Assembly (NCBI RefSeq): GCF_000012565.1
Contig: NC_007354.1
Span: 1,240,001-1,304,000, forward strand
Direction of reading: 5' to 3'
DNA: 64,000 bases
Origin: Ehrlichia canis str. Jake
GTDB lineage: Bacteria > Pseudomonadota > Alphaproteobacteria > Rickettsiales > Anaplasmataceae
The notes below the pieces were generated by a model that was not told the origin of the DNA, did no database searches, and saw only the letters and a list, made by a program, of their open reading frames with translations. A program made the position numbers and the translations under genes. Shown here piece after piece: positions 38,666 to 46,474 of this stretch. How positions within the stretch are numbered: the first letter of the stretch is position 1; each line of letters begins with the position of its first letter.

Positions 38666-39508
38666 ATGAATTGCAAAAAAATTCTTATAACAACTGCATT
38701 AATGTCATTAATGTACTATGCTCCAAGCATATCTTTTTCTGATACTATACAAGACGATAACACTGGTAGCTTCTACATCAGTGGAAAATATGTACCAAGT
38801 GTTTCACATTTTGGTGTTTTCTCAGCTAAAGAAGAAAGAAACTCAACTGTTGGAGTTTTTGGATTAAAACATGATTGGAATGGAGGTACAATATCTAACT
38901 CTTCTCCAGAAAATATATTCACAGTTCAAAATTATTCGTTTAAATACGAAAACAACCCATTCTTAGGGTTTGCAGGAGCTATTGGTTATTCAATGGGTGG
39001 CCCAAGAATAGAACTTGAAGTTCTGTACGAGACATTCGATGTGAAAAATCAGAACAATAATTATAAGAACGGCGCACACAGATACTGTGCTTTATCTCAT
39101 CATAGTTCAGCAACAAGCATGTCCTCCGCAAGTAACAAATTTGTTTTCTTAAAAAATGAAGGGTTAATTGACTTATCATTTATGATAAATGCATGCTATG
39201 ACATAATAATTGAAGGAATGCCTTTTTCACCTTATATTTGTGCAGGTGTTGGTACTGATGTTGTTTCCATGTTTGAAGCTATAAATCCTAAAATTTCTTA
39301 CCAAGGAAAACTAGGATTAGGTTATAGTATAAGTTCAGAAGCCTCTGTTTTTATCGGTGGACACTTTCACAGAGTCATAGGTAATGAATTTAGAGACATC
39401 CCTGCTATGGTTCCTAGTGGATCAAATCTTCCAGAAAACCAATTTGCAATAGTAACACTAAATGTGTGTCACTTTGGTTTAGAACTTGGAGGAAGATTTA
39501 ACTTCTGA
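38666..39508 (+). CDS. P28/P30 family outer membrane protein, paralogue 19
   Basis: 280 aa from ATG 38666; the open codons upstream overlap the -10 region. Signal peptide MNCKKILITTALMSLMYYAP ending SISFS. Constant blocks: FYISGKYVPSVSHFGVFSAK, ENNPFLGFAGAIGYSMGGPR, HRYCALSHH, FSPYICAGVGTDVVSMFE and CHFGLELGGRFNF. The first about 90 coding bases are almost identical to those of paralogue 20, while the variable regions differ, as expected of a recent duplication or gene conversion. It closely resembles published immunodominant P28/P30 antigens of the genus. Confidence 0.95.
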   Translation: MNCKKILITTALMSLMYYAPSISFSDTIQDDNTGSFYISGKYVPSVSHFGVFSAKEERNSTVGVFGLKHDWNGGTISNSSPENIFTVQNYSFKYENNPFLGFAGAIGYSMGGPRIELEVLYETFDVKNQNNNYKNGAHRYCALSHHSSATSMSSASNKFVFLKNEGLIDLSFMINACYDIIIEGMPFSPYICAGVGTDVVSMFEAINPKISYQGKLGLGYSISSEASVFIGGHFHRVIGNEFRDIPAMVPSGSNLPENQFAIVTLNVCHFGLELGGRFNF

Positions 39509-39607
39509 TTTTATTGTTGCCACATATTAAAAATGATCTAAACTTGTTTTTATTATTGCTACATACAAAAAAAAGAAAAATAGTGGCAAAAGAATGTAGC
39601 AATAAGA

Positions 39608-39619
39608 GGGGGGGGGGGG
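39608..39619 (+). repeat. Poly-G tract (12 G) upstream of omp paralogue 20
   Basis: Twelve consecutive G in an otherwise about 70% A+T region, between paralogues 19 and 20, 171 bp before the -35 of paralogue 20. Such tracts are prone to slipped-strand length change. The 100 bp before it are repeated almost exactly before the second tract at 40784. Confidence 0.9.
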
Positions 39620-39728
39620 ACTAAATTTACCTTCTATTCTTCTAATATTCTTTACTATATTCAAATAGCACAACTCAATGCTTCCAGGAAAATATGTTTC
39701 TAATATTTTATTTATTACCAATCTTATA

Positions 39729-39819
39729 TAATATATTAAATTTCTCTTACAAAAATCTCTAATGTTTTATACTAATATATATATTCTGGCTTGTATTTAC
39801 TTTGCACTTCCACTATTGT
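39729..39819 (+). promoter_or_regulatory. Promoter and conserved upstream block, omp paralogue 20
   Basis: TTGTAT at 39791-39796, 17-nt spacer, TATTGT at 39814-39819, 29 bp before the ATG. The block ATATATTAAATTTCTCTTAC lies upstream and is almost identical before paralogue 21. Confidence 0.6.
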
Positions 39820-39848
39820 TAATTTATTTTCACTATTTTAGGTGTAAT

Positions 39849-40685
39849 ATGAATTGCAAAAAAATTCTTATAACAACTGCATTAATATCATTAATGTACT
39901 CTATTCCAAGCATATCTTTTTCTGATACTATACAAGATGGTAACATGGGTGGTAACTTCTATATTAGTGGAAAGTATGTACCAAGTGTCTCACATTTTGG
40001 TAGCTTCTCAGCTAAAGAAGAAAGCAAATCAACTGTTGGAGTTTTTGGATTAAAACATGATTGGGATGGAAGTCCAATACTTAAGAATAAACACGCTGAC
40101 TTTACTGTTCCAAACTATTCGTTCAGATACGAGAACAATCCATTTCTAGGGTTTGCAGGAGCTATCGGTTACTCAATGGGTGGCCCAAGAATAGAATTCG
40201 AAATATCTTATGAAGCATTCGACGTAAAAAGTCCTAATATCAATTATCAAAATGACGCGCACAGGTACTGCGCTCTATCTCATCACACATCGGCAGCCAT
40301 GGAAGCTGATAAATTTGTCTTCTTAAAAAACGAAGGGTTAATTGACATATCACTTGCAATAAATGCATGTTATGATATAATAAATGACAAAGTACCTGTT
40401 TCTCCTTATATATGCGCAGGTATTGGTACTGATTTGATTTCTATGTTTGAAGCTACAAGTCCTAAAATTTCCTACCAAGGAAAACTGGGCATTAGTTACT
40501 CTATTAATCCGGAAACCTCTGTTTTCATCGGTGGGCATTTCCACAGGATCATAGGTAATGAGTTTAGAGATATTCCTGCAATAGTACCTAGTAACTCAAC
40601 TACAATAAGTGGACCACAATTTGCAACAGTAACACTAAATGTGTGTCACTTTGGTTTAGAACTTGGAGGAAGATTTAACTTCTAA
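39849..40685 (+). CDS. P28/P30 family outer membrane protein, paralogue 20
   Basis: 278 aa from ATG 39849; 29 open codons upstream lie in the promoter. Signal peptide MNCKKILITTALISLMYSIP ending SISFS, nearly identical to paralogue 19. Constant blocks: FYISGKYVPSVSHFGSFSAK, FLGFAGAIGYSMGGPRIEFE, HRYCALSHHTS, SPYICAGIGTDLISMFEATS and CHFGLELGGRFNF. The last about 70 coding bases also match paralogue 19, while the second variable region is shorter. A 12-G tract lies upstream of its promoter. Confidence 0.95.
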   Translation: MNCKKILITTALISLMYSIPSISFSDTIQDGNMGGNFYISGKYVPSVSHFGSFSAKEESKSTVGVFGLKHDWDGSPILKNKHADFTVPNYSFRYENNPFLGFAGAIGYSMGGPRIEFEISYEAFDVKSPNINYQNDAHRYCALSHHTSAAMEADKFVFLKNEGLIDISLAINACYDIINDKVPVSPYICAGIGTDLISMFEATSPKISYQGKLGISYSINPETSVFIGGHFHRIIGNEFRDIPAIVPSNSTTISGPQFATVTLNVCHFGLELGGRFNF

Positions 40686-40783
40686 TTTTATTGTTGCCAC
40701 ATATTAAAAATGATCTAAACTTGTTTTTATTATTGCTACATACAAAAAAAGAAAAATAGTGGCAAAAGAATGTAGCAATAAGA

Positions 40784-40795
40784 GGGGGGGGGGGG
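40784..40795 (+). repeat. Poly-G tract (12 G) upstream of omp paralogue 21
   Basis: Second run of twelve G, 180 bp before the -35 of paralogue 21. It sits in a duplicated spacer: about 100 bp before it match those before the first tract, including the TGGCAAAAGAATGTAGCAAT segment. The sequence just after the tract diverges, then the shared promoter block returns. Confidence 0.9.
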
Positions 40796-40912
40796 ACCAA
40801 ATTTATCTTCTATGCTTCTCAAGTTTTTTCTCGCTATTTATGACTAAACAACAGAAGGTAATATCCTCACGGAAAACTTATCTTCAAATATTTTATTTAT
40901 TACCAATCTTAT

Positions 40913-41004
40913 ATAATATATTAAATTTCTCTTACAAAAATCACTAGTATTTTATACCAAAATATATATTCTGACTTGCTTTTCTTCTGCACTTCTACTA
41001 TTTT
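40913..41004 (+). promoter_or_regulatory. Promoter and conserved upstream block, omp paralogue 21
   Basis: TTGCTT at 40976-40981, 17-nt spacer, TATTTT at 40999-41004, 32 bp before the ATG. The upstream block ATATATTAAATTTCTCTTAC then ACTAGTATTTTATACC matches that of paralogues 18-20. Confidence 0.6.
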
Positions 41005-41036
41005 TAATTTATTTGTCACTATTAGGTTATAATAAT

Positions 41037-41903
41037 ATGAATTGCAAAAGATTTTTCATAGCAAGTGCATTGATATCACTAATGTCTTTCTTACCTAGCG
41101 TATCTTTTTCTGAATCAATACATGAAGATAATATAAATGGTAACTTTTACATTAGTGCAAAGTATATGCCAAGTGCCTCACACTTTGGCGTATTTTCAGT
41201 TAAAGAAGAGAAAAACACAACAACTGGAGTTTTCGGATTAAAACAAGATTGGGACGGAGCAACAATAAAGGATGCAAGCAGCAGCCACACAATAGACCCA
41301 AGTACAATATTCTCCATTTCAAATTATTCATTTAAATATGAAAACAATCCATTTTTAGGGTTTGCAGGAGCTATTGGCTACTCAATGGGTGGTCCAAGGG
41401 TAGAGTTTGAAGTGTCTTACGAAATATTTGATGTAAAAAACCAAGGTAACAGTTACAAGAACGATGCTCACAAATATTGCGCTTTATCAAGACACACCGG
41501 AGGTATGCCACAAGCCGGTCATCAAAATAAATTTGTCTTCCTAAAAAATGAAGGATTACTTGACATATCACTTATGATAAACGCATGTTATGATATAACA
41601 ATCGACAGCATGCCATTTTCTCCATATATATGTGCAGGTATTGGTAGTGACTTAGTTTCGATGTTTGAAACTACAAATCCTAAAATTTCTTATCAAGGAA
41701 AATTAGGTGTAAGTTACTCCATAAGCCCAGAAGCATCTGTTTTTGTTGGAGGACACTTTCACAGAGTTATAGGTAATGAATTTAAAGACATTCCTGCAAT
41801 AACTCCTGCTGGAGCAACAGAAATTAAAGGCACACAGTTTACAACAGTAACATTAAACATATGCCACTTCGGACTAGAGCTTGGAGGCAGGTTTACTTTT
41901 TAA
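41037..41903 (+). CDS. P28/P30 family outer membrane protein, paralogue 21
   Basis: 288 aa from ATG 41037. Signal peptide MNCKRFFIASALISLMSFLP ending SVSFS. Constant blocks: NFYISAKYMPSASHFGVFSV, FLGFAGAIGYSMGGPRVEFE, KYCALSRHTGG, FSPYICAGIGSDLVSMFE and CHFGLELGGRFTF. The first variable region is longer than in paralogues 19 and 20 (KDASSSHTIDPSTIF). It is the last plus-strand omp. An AT-rich spacer with a 13-bp inverted repeat separates it from the inverted paralogue 22. Confidence 0.95.
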   Translation: MNCKRFFIASALISLMSFLPSVSFSESIHEDNINGNFYISAKYMPSASHFGVFSVKEEKNTTTGVFGLKQDWDGATIKDASSSHTIDPSTIFSISNYSFKYENNPFLGFAGAIGYSMGGPRVEFEVSYEIFDVKNQGNSYKNDAHKYCALSRHTGGMPQAGHQNKFVFLKNEGLLDISLMINACYDITIDSMPFSPYICAGIGSDLVSMFETTNPKISYQGKLGVSYSISPEASVFVGGHFHRVIGNEFKDIPAITPAGATEIKGTQFTTVTLNICHFGLELGGRFTF

Positions 41904-41968
41904 TTTAGCTTATAACTTTCACAGTAATCCAGTGTAACACTAAAAGCTAAGTTATATCAATGGTAAAG

Positions 41969-42030
41969 TAGCTAACAATTATATTATTTTGAAACCAGTT
42001 ATATATTACACACATTGTAATTGTTAGCTA
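41969..42030. terminator. Long inverted repeat between convergent omp genes 21 and 22
   Basis: TAGCTAACAATTA (41969-41981) and TAATTGTTAGCTA (42018-42030) are perfect complements, 13 bp with a 36-nt loop. Placed between convergent genes, it could end transcription in both directions or be a protein site. Nothing else is visible in the 41904-42529 gap. Confidence 0.45.
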
Positions 42031-42529
42031 ATTGTTGAGCTTATTAGCAATCATACATCCAAAGATAATTTACATGTAGTTATCAATCTCATATCTTATT
42101 ATGAATCACCTTCTACACAGATTAGCAGAAATATATAAACATTAAAGTTACATTCTTATTCTAAAGTCAAAGAAGTCACCAACTTAACAGAACAAAACTT
42201 AGTCAATTAAATTAAGATACCATGACAGCAGTACTAACACACAGAAAGCTTTAGGATTTTTATATAGCAAAACCCACAACAACACTCATTTTACATAAAT
42301 GCAAAACTATAAAGTCTTCAACTCTACACTTTTACTCATACATACAAGTAATTAAAGTCACTTATTACAGTTCTAAGACTCATTTTAAAGACATATAACA
42401 GCATAATCGTAATACACAAAACACACACTTATAGATTATATATAATCAAATAACATTTAGATTGAAGTATAATACAATCAACACTAAATTTGAAAAAAAT
42501 CCGCCAGTTAACTTCTCAACACAATAACT

Positions 42530-43345
42530 CTATAGCGCAAATCTAAATCCAATCTCCCAACCAAAATAATCAGTATTTAAAGTAGCAGAAGCTGAAGTAG
42601 TTCTAGGAACGTCAGATAATGCAGTAGGATGGTAAGCTATTTCTACTCTCTCATACCTATCACCTACAACCTTATGGTAATAACCCCCACCAAACAACAT
42701 AGTATTAACATTTAGAGGGTAGTTGACACCAAACTTAACTTGATAAGAAAACTTAGGCAATGATATACCTAAAAACTTTATATAATCTGCACCAACACCA
42801 GCACACATATAAGGTGCTAAAGGAATACTACCACTAGCAATATCATAACAAACATTTACATTAAGAGACTTGTCAACAACGCCGTTATTCTCTAGTACTA
42901 TAAACTTATTATCACTATTTGTAGCATTTCGAGACAAAGCAAAAAATTTGTAGCTTTGGCTATTCTCAGGGTACCATTGTCTTTCAGGTTCAAAATTCTC
43001 ATAAGAACCTTCAAATTCTACCCTAAAGTCATTAACATAATATCCAATGATACCACTAAACCCTGCAAAACTGCTTGCATAAGTAGGGTCATATGATCGT
43101 GTAAAATTGCTGTGAGTATTTATCTCAGACTTATCAAGACCTAACGCAAAAATCTTTTTTGTAATACCAGGAATTGTTTCTTCAGCTGAAAAATTACTAA
43201 AATTGGGAATACCAACTTTATACTGACTACCTATATAAAGTCCTCTCCTCCCTTCAGAAAAATTTGCATCAGAAAAAGCACCATCAGATAAGAAAAAAAC
43301 AAATGTACTCAGCGTAACACCTACAACAAATCTTTTGTAATTCAT
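42530..43345 (-). CDS. P28/P30 family outer membrane protein, paralogue 22, inverted
   Basis: 271 aa from ATG 43345 (MNYKRFVVGVTLSTFVFFLS, signal peptide ending GAFS); seven open codons further up are not needed. Family marks: GLYIGSQYKVGIPNFSNFSA, AGFSGIIGYYVNDFRVEFEG, KFFALSRN, NVCYDIA, YMCAGVGADYIKFLG, YQVKFGVNYPL and a final YFGWEIGFRFAL. It is the only omp on the minus strand and resembles neither block closely. A similar inverted last member is, from memory, typical of this locus. A decayed relative lies just beyond its start. Confidence 0.93.
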   Translation of the reverse strand: MNYKRFVVGVTLSTFVFFLSDGAFSDANFSEGRRGLYIGSQYKVGIPNFSNFSAEETIPGITKKIFALGLDKSEINTHSNFTRSYDPTYASSFAGFSGIIGYYVNDFRVEFEGSYENFEPERQWYPENSQSYKFFALSRNATNSDNKFIVLENNGVVDKSLNVNVCYDIASGSIPLAPYMCAGVGADYIKFLGISLPKFSYQVKFGVNYPLNVNTMLFGGGYYHKVVGDRYERVEIAYHPTALSDVPRTTSASATLNTDYFGWEIGFRFAL

Positions 43346-43548
43346 CTTAATAACCATTAATAACAAGGTAAACCATGATAATTTACTACAACAAGCTATG
43401 CCAAGTCAAGTAATTGTAAATAATTCTATCTGTTATCAATGAACACATCCAAAGCACATAAAAACACTTATTAACAATTAGCAAAGTATATAAATCTCAC
43501 TTTTTATTACAACAACAAAAAAATAATAAAACCATATTAACTAATCTA

Positions 43549-43800
43549 CTATACAAATACCTTAACACTAACCTCAATACCAAAATATTCCAATATTAAG
43601 TTTGACTACTGCTGAAGTACTAACAAAAATGAATATCATTACAGTACCACTACACAATACCTATTCATTACCAATTATCCTACGGTAATATCCATGAGAT
43701 ATTAATCAACCAACCCATAATCCTACTAAAGAAATGCTTCAATACTATTGAGTAAAAAACTTTAACAATGTCTTCTCAGACACCTATATCAAAGAAAAAG
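43549..43800 (-). pseudogene. Decayed P28/P30 omp relic
   Basis: Reading the minus strand from about 43620, the DNA gives TSAVVKLNIG, one extra base, then YFGIEVSVKVFV and a stop at 43549. This matches the family's C-terminal TSA-ATLNIGYFGGEVGIRF strand. Bases 43661-43705 give HGYYRRIIGNE (family GYYHKVIGNEF). Bases 43741-43790 give a weaker match to IGGDFIEFFD containing a stop. Frame changes, stops and a deletion mark it as a dead paralogue on the same strand as, and upstream of, paralogue 22. The upstream limit is approximate. Confidence 0.75.
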
Positions 43801-44853
43801 GAATAACGCATAGTACCATATTTTACAAAGTCATGATAATTAAGAGTAAGATTTTATAATGTGATTTGTCAAAACAACATATAAAATATCAGTTTTATAG
43901 TTAAAGCAAAATATCTTCAATTATTACGTTTCTTATTGCCCTATAGTATCAGCTGTTAAATCTTCATAAATATTTAAATGTAAGTGGTAACCCAAGAAGA
44001 TTATTACCAATATTCTGGAACATACTCTTCTGAAAAATAAATTACCATAATATTTTATCAATCTATCAGCACTAAGAATAAGACTTTTCTTTAATAAAAT
44101 AATCTCATAAGTTCTTAGACCACGTGTGTTTCACTTATTAAAAAAGCATATAAAATCTGTAAAAAATCACTAGCGAAAAATGATTGTACATACTGTATAA
44201 TACACATAAAAAATACAATAAGCTTATATAACTAGGTATTAATAACTCTAATATATATAATCAAAGTTTTACAATCTCATACTTCATAATTCAATTTATC
44301 TAGAAAAAAAACTTATATAACTTAGATAAATACTAAAAATGTTACTAATCTACAAACACAATTATCAAATTATATAAAAACATACTAATAATATGATAAA
44401 AAAGCAAATTTAGCAAAGTATTGTTTATTCATTATACACTTTTTAGCATATAAGTACAAACTTATTACACAATTGAAATCACAAATGATTATTTTTAAAA
44501 TAAAACATTTCTCACTAAATCCCATACTACATGTCAGAAGAAAATCAAAATAACCAATACATAGAAATAAATAATAACTGCATATAAACCCAAATATCGC
44601 ATAAGCAATATAGTATTGTGTAATTTTGGTATACAAACTCCATAATACTAATAACATTATATAATAGATATAAAACCAAATAATACTCAATAGTAGGAAA
44701 TTTAAATTCTTTTAACGCCTACAATTAAGTTACTCACCTTTTGCTTTAAGAAATTAAATATACAACAAAATTAAATAGTACAAGATTTAATATGTTGCTT
44801 TTTTGTAGTAATTGATATAGATTGCATTATACTATTTAGTATTAGGTAAGATA
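43801..44853. other. Long non-coding stretch upstream of the inverted omp
   Basis: About 1 kb of AT-rich DNA. The part up to about 44060 may hold a still older omp remnant on the minus strand (weak resemblance to the last strands), which I cannot establish by eye. A hydrophobic 101-codon open frame on the minus strand at 44385-44690 has no ribosome site and biased AT-derived composition, so it is not called a gene. Confidence 0.4.
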
Positions 44854-45216
44854 ATGGATATGATTAATATATTTGATAATACAGAAGATGATGCATTCTC
44901 TGTTTCTAATTTTATCAATCAAAACTTTATTTCTCAGTTCACAATCACCATACTTCCTCCTTCAGTTCCATTGTATCATGATCAACACATTGATGAAGGT
45001 ATGTATTCTGTTGTTTTCTCATATAAAAAATATGAAGCACAACAACCATATGGTCTGGTAGAGCATAAGTCAGGGAAATTTGAAGCTTCATTAGATCATT
45101 CAGATCATAGGTTATACCTAAACAAAGATGATATATCTATTGTATTAAATGAAGATATGTTAAATTTATGCTTAAGTTGCACAAAAGTAATAGATAACAA
45201 AGATTCTGCTCAATAA
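44854..45216 (+). CDS. Hypothetical acidic small protein
   Basis: Not recognised. 120 aa, no signal peptide or TM segment, acidic with many Asp, Ser and His. The middle (MYSVVFSYKKYEAQQP, then KFEASLDHSDHRLYLNKDD) looks beta-rich. AGGTAAG precedes the ATG, a context shared with the next gene (45588). Both lie on the same strand between the omp cluster and secA. Like its neighbour it may be an Ehrlichia-specific secreted or effector-like protein, but that is only an inference from location and composition. Confidence 0.6.
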   Translation: MDMINIFDNTEDDAFSVSNFINQNFISQFTITILPPSVPLYHDQHIDEGMYSVVFSYKKYEAQQPYGLVEHKSGKFEASLDHSDHRLYLNKDDISIVLNEDMLNLCLSCTKVIDNKDSAQ

Positions 45217-45587
45217 TTGAATGTTATTGATTTTTTAAAAACTTCAGTAAGGGAGATCTATGTCTTCTCTAATAAGTTTGACAAGGTCTTCTTTAAGTTA
45301 ATTTTTGTTTCGTGTTAATAACACATAATGAATCTAAGGTTTTAACAAACACTTTAGTATATTAAAGTTTTGTCATGCCAATGTGCTTTTTATTATTGAA
45401 AGAATTACACATAGTACAATTGTTTTTAATATCAGATATTAATTTAGTTTTTAATGTAAATGTTTATGATATACAGGAAAAAGGCTTATAATTTTTGACA
45501 ATTTATTTCTTTGTATCAAATAAAACATGTTGTTTTATTACTTTAACAAGATATAATGTAATCATTAATAAATTCAGGTAAGCTACA
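45217..45587 (+). promoter_or_regulatory. Spacer with strong promoter for the TRP-like gene
   Basis: TTGTTT at 45530-45535, 16-nt spacer and a perfect TATAAT at 45552-45557, about 30 bp before the ATG at 45588. A TTGACA at 45495-45500 is a second possible -35. Near 45250 GGGAGA precedes an ATG opening only 13 codons, possibly the stump of a lost gene. Confidence 0.5.
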
Positions 45588-46136
45588 ATGGATATTTTCA
45601 GCAATGAACTTAATGCTACTGTTCATGTGAATGGAACAACATATGAAGGAAAAGTTATTATAGATAACAATGGAAATTTTGATACTAATCTCAGTTTGGC
45701 AGACGGTGTAGATACTCTAGGTCACCTTTGTGGGAATATATCTCAAAATAATGAAACAAAAGAAAACAGCTATATTCTTGAGTACATATTTGAACAACGT
45801 ATAGTTTATCCAACATTACCTATTCTACACTCATTTAACGGACAAATAGTGTCATCTGCTGAGGAAGCTTTACCTCACCAAATTGCTTTTGACAATAGTA
45901 ATGATAACATTAAAATTATATTATCAGATTCAGAAATAGTTCAACCTGTCACTAATGCAAAAGAAAGTCAAGCAGAAGTATCAAAACCTGTTACTGATGT
46001 AAAAGAAAATCAAGATGGAGCACCACAACCTGCCGCTAATACTCCTCAGGAAAAGCAAGAAAGTGTACCTACACCTGCTGATGGTGTAAATAATGATCCA
46101 ACAAAAGAAGGCGCATCTCAACCTAACAAAACATAA
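45588..46136 (+). CDS. TRP-like acidic protein with degenerate C-terminal repeats
   Basis: 182 aa, no signal peptide. Residues about 1-118 look like a small beta-rich domain (GTTYEGKVIIDNNGNF, then HLCGNISQNN). The last about 65 residues are Pro, Glu, Gln, Thr, Asn and Ala-rich and can be set out as four imperfect 14-15-residue units beginning QPVTNAKES, KPVTDVKEN, QPAANTPQE and TPADGVNND. An N-terminal domain followed by an acidic, disordered repeat tail without a Sec signal is the build of ehrlichial tandem-repeat proteins, which are type I-secreted effectors and antigens. I cannot match it to a named TRP. It has its own strong promoter. Confidence 0.65.
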   Translation: MDIFSNELNATVHVNGTTYEGKVIIDNNGNFDTNLSLADGVDTLGHLCGNISQNNETKENSYILEYIFEQRIVYPTLPILHSFNGQIVSSAEEALPHQIAFDNSNDNIKIILSDSEIVQPVTNAKESQAEVSKPVTDVKENQDGAPQPAANTPQEKQESVPTPADGVNNDPTKEGASQPNKT

Positions 46137-46411
46137 ATAACAATTTAGCCTAATACTATTATTAATATAATTTTTTATCATAGTTAATAAACTGTAATAT
46201 TTGTAAAGCAGTTGTTCAGTTCTACGAATAACTGCTTTATAGTGTGTTGCATAGTAAATTGAATATAGTTTATATAACTCTATAATGCTTTTAAATGATG
46301 CTTGTATTGATTATTAATTTGTATAAGCACAAAAACTCTGAATGCTATTGTACATAACTTCTATAGTACATGAAATATCAAAAACATTTACATAGACTGC
46401 TGCTAATTTTG

Positions 46412-46441
46412 TTGTACTTTTATCTTATTTAATCATATAAT
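46412..46441 (+). promoter_or_regulatory. Promoter of secA
   Basis: TTGTAC at 46412-46417 and a perfect TATAAT at 46436-46441 with an 18-nt spacer, 33 bp before the secA ATG. The rest of the 46137-46411 gap shows no feature. Confidence 0.6.
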
Positions 46442-46474
46442 TCACAAACTAATAAATTAAATATTAATTTAATT

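Noticed and set aside
39527-39721. 64-codon minus-strand frame containing a poly-Pro run from the G tract
   Set aside because: Arises only from the 12-G homopolymer in a spacer; no ribosome site. The matching frame at 40759-40947 on the plus strand is equally unsupported.
44120-44140. CACGTGTGTTTCAC near 44121, and CACGTG hits elsewhere such as 9088 and inside omp genes
   Set aside because: They match only half of the parS palindrome; none is a full site.
44385-44690. 101-codon minus-strand open frame rich in Tyr, Ile, Phe and Cys
   Set aside because: No ribosome site, composition as expected from translating AT-rich spacer, no motif or ordered TM pattern.
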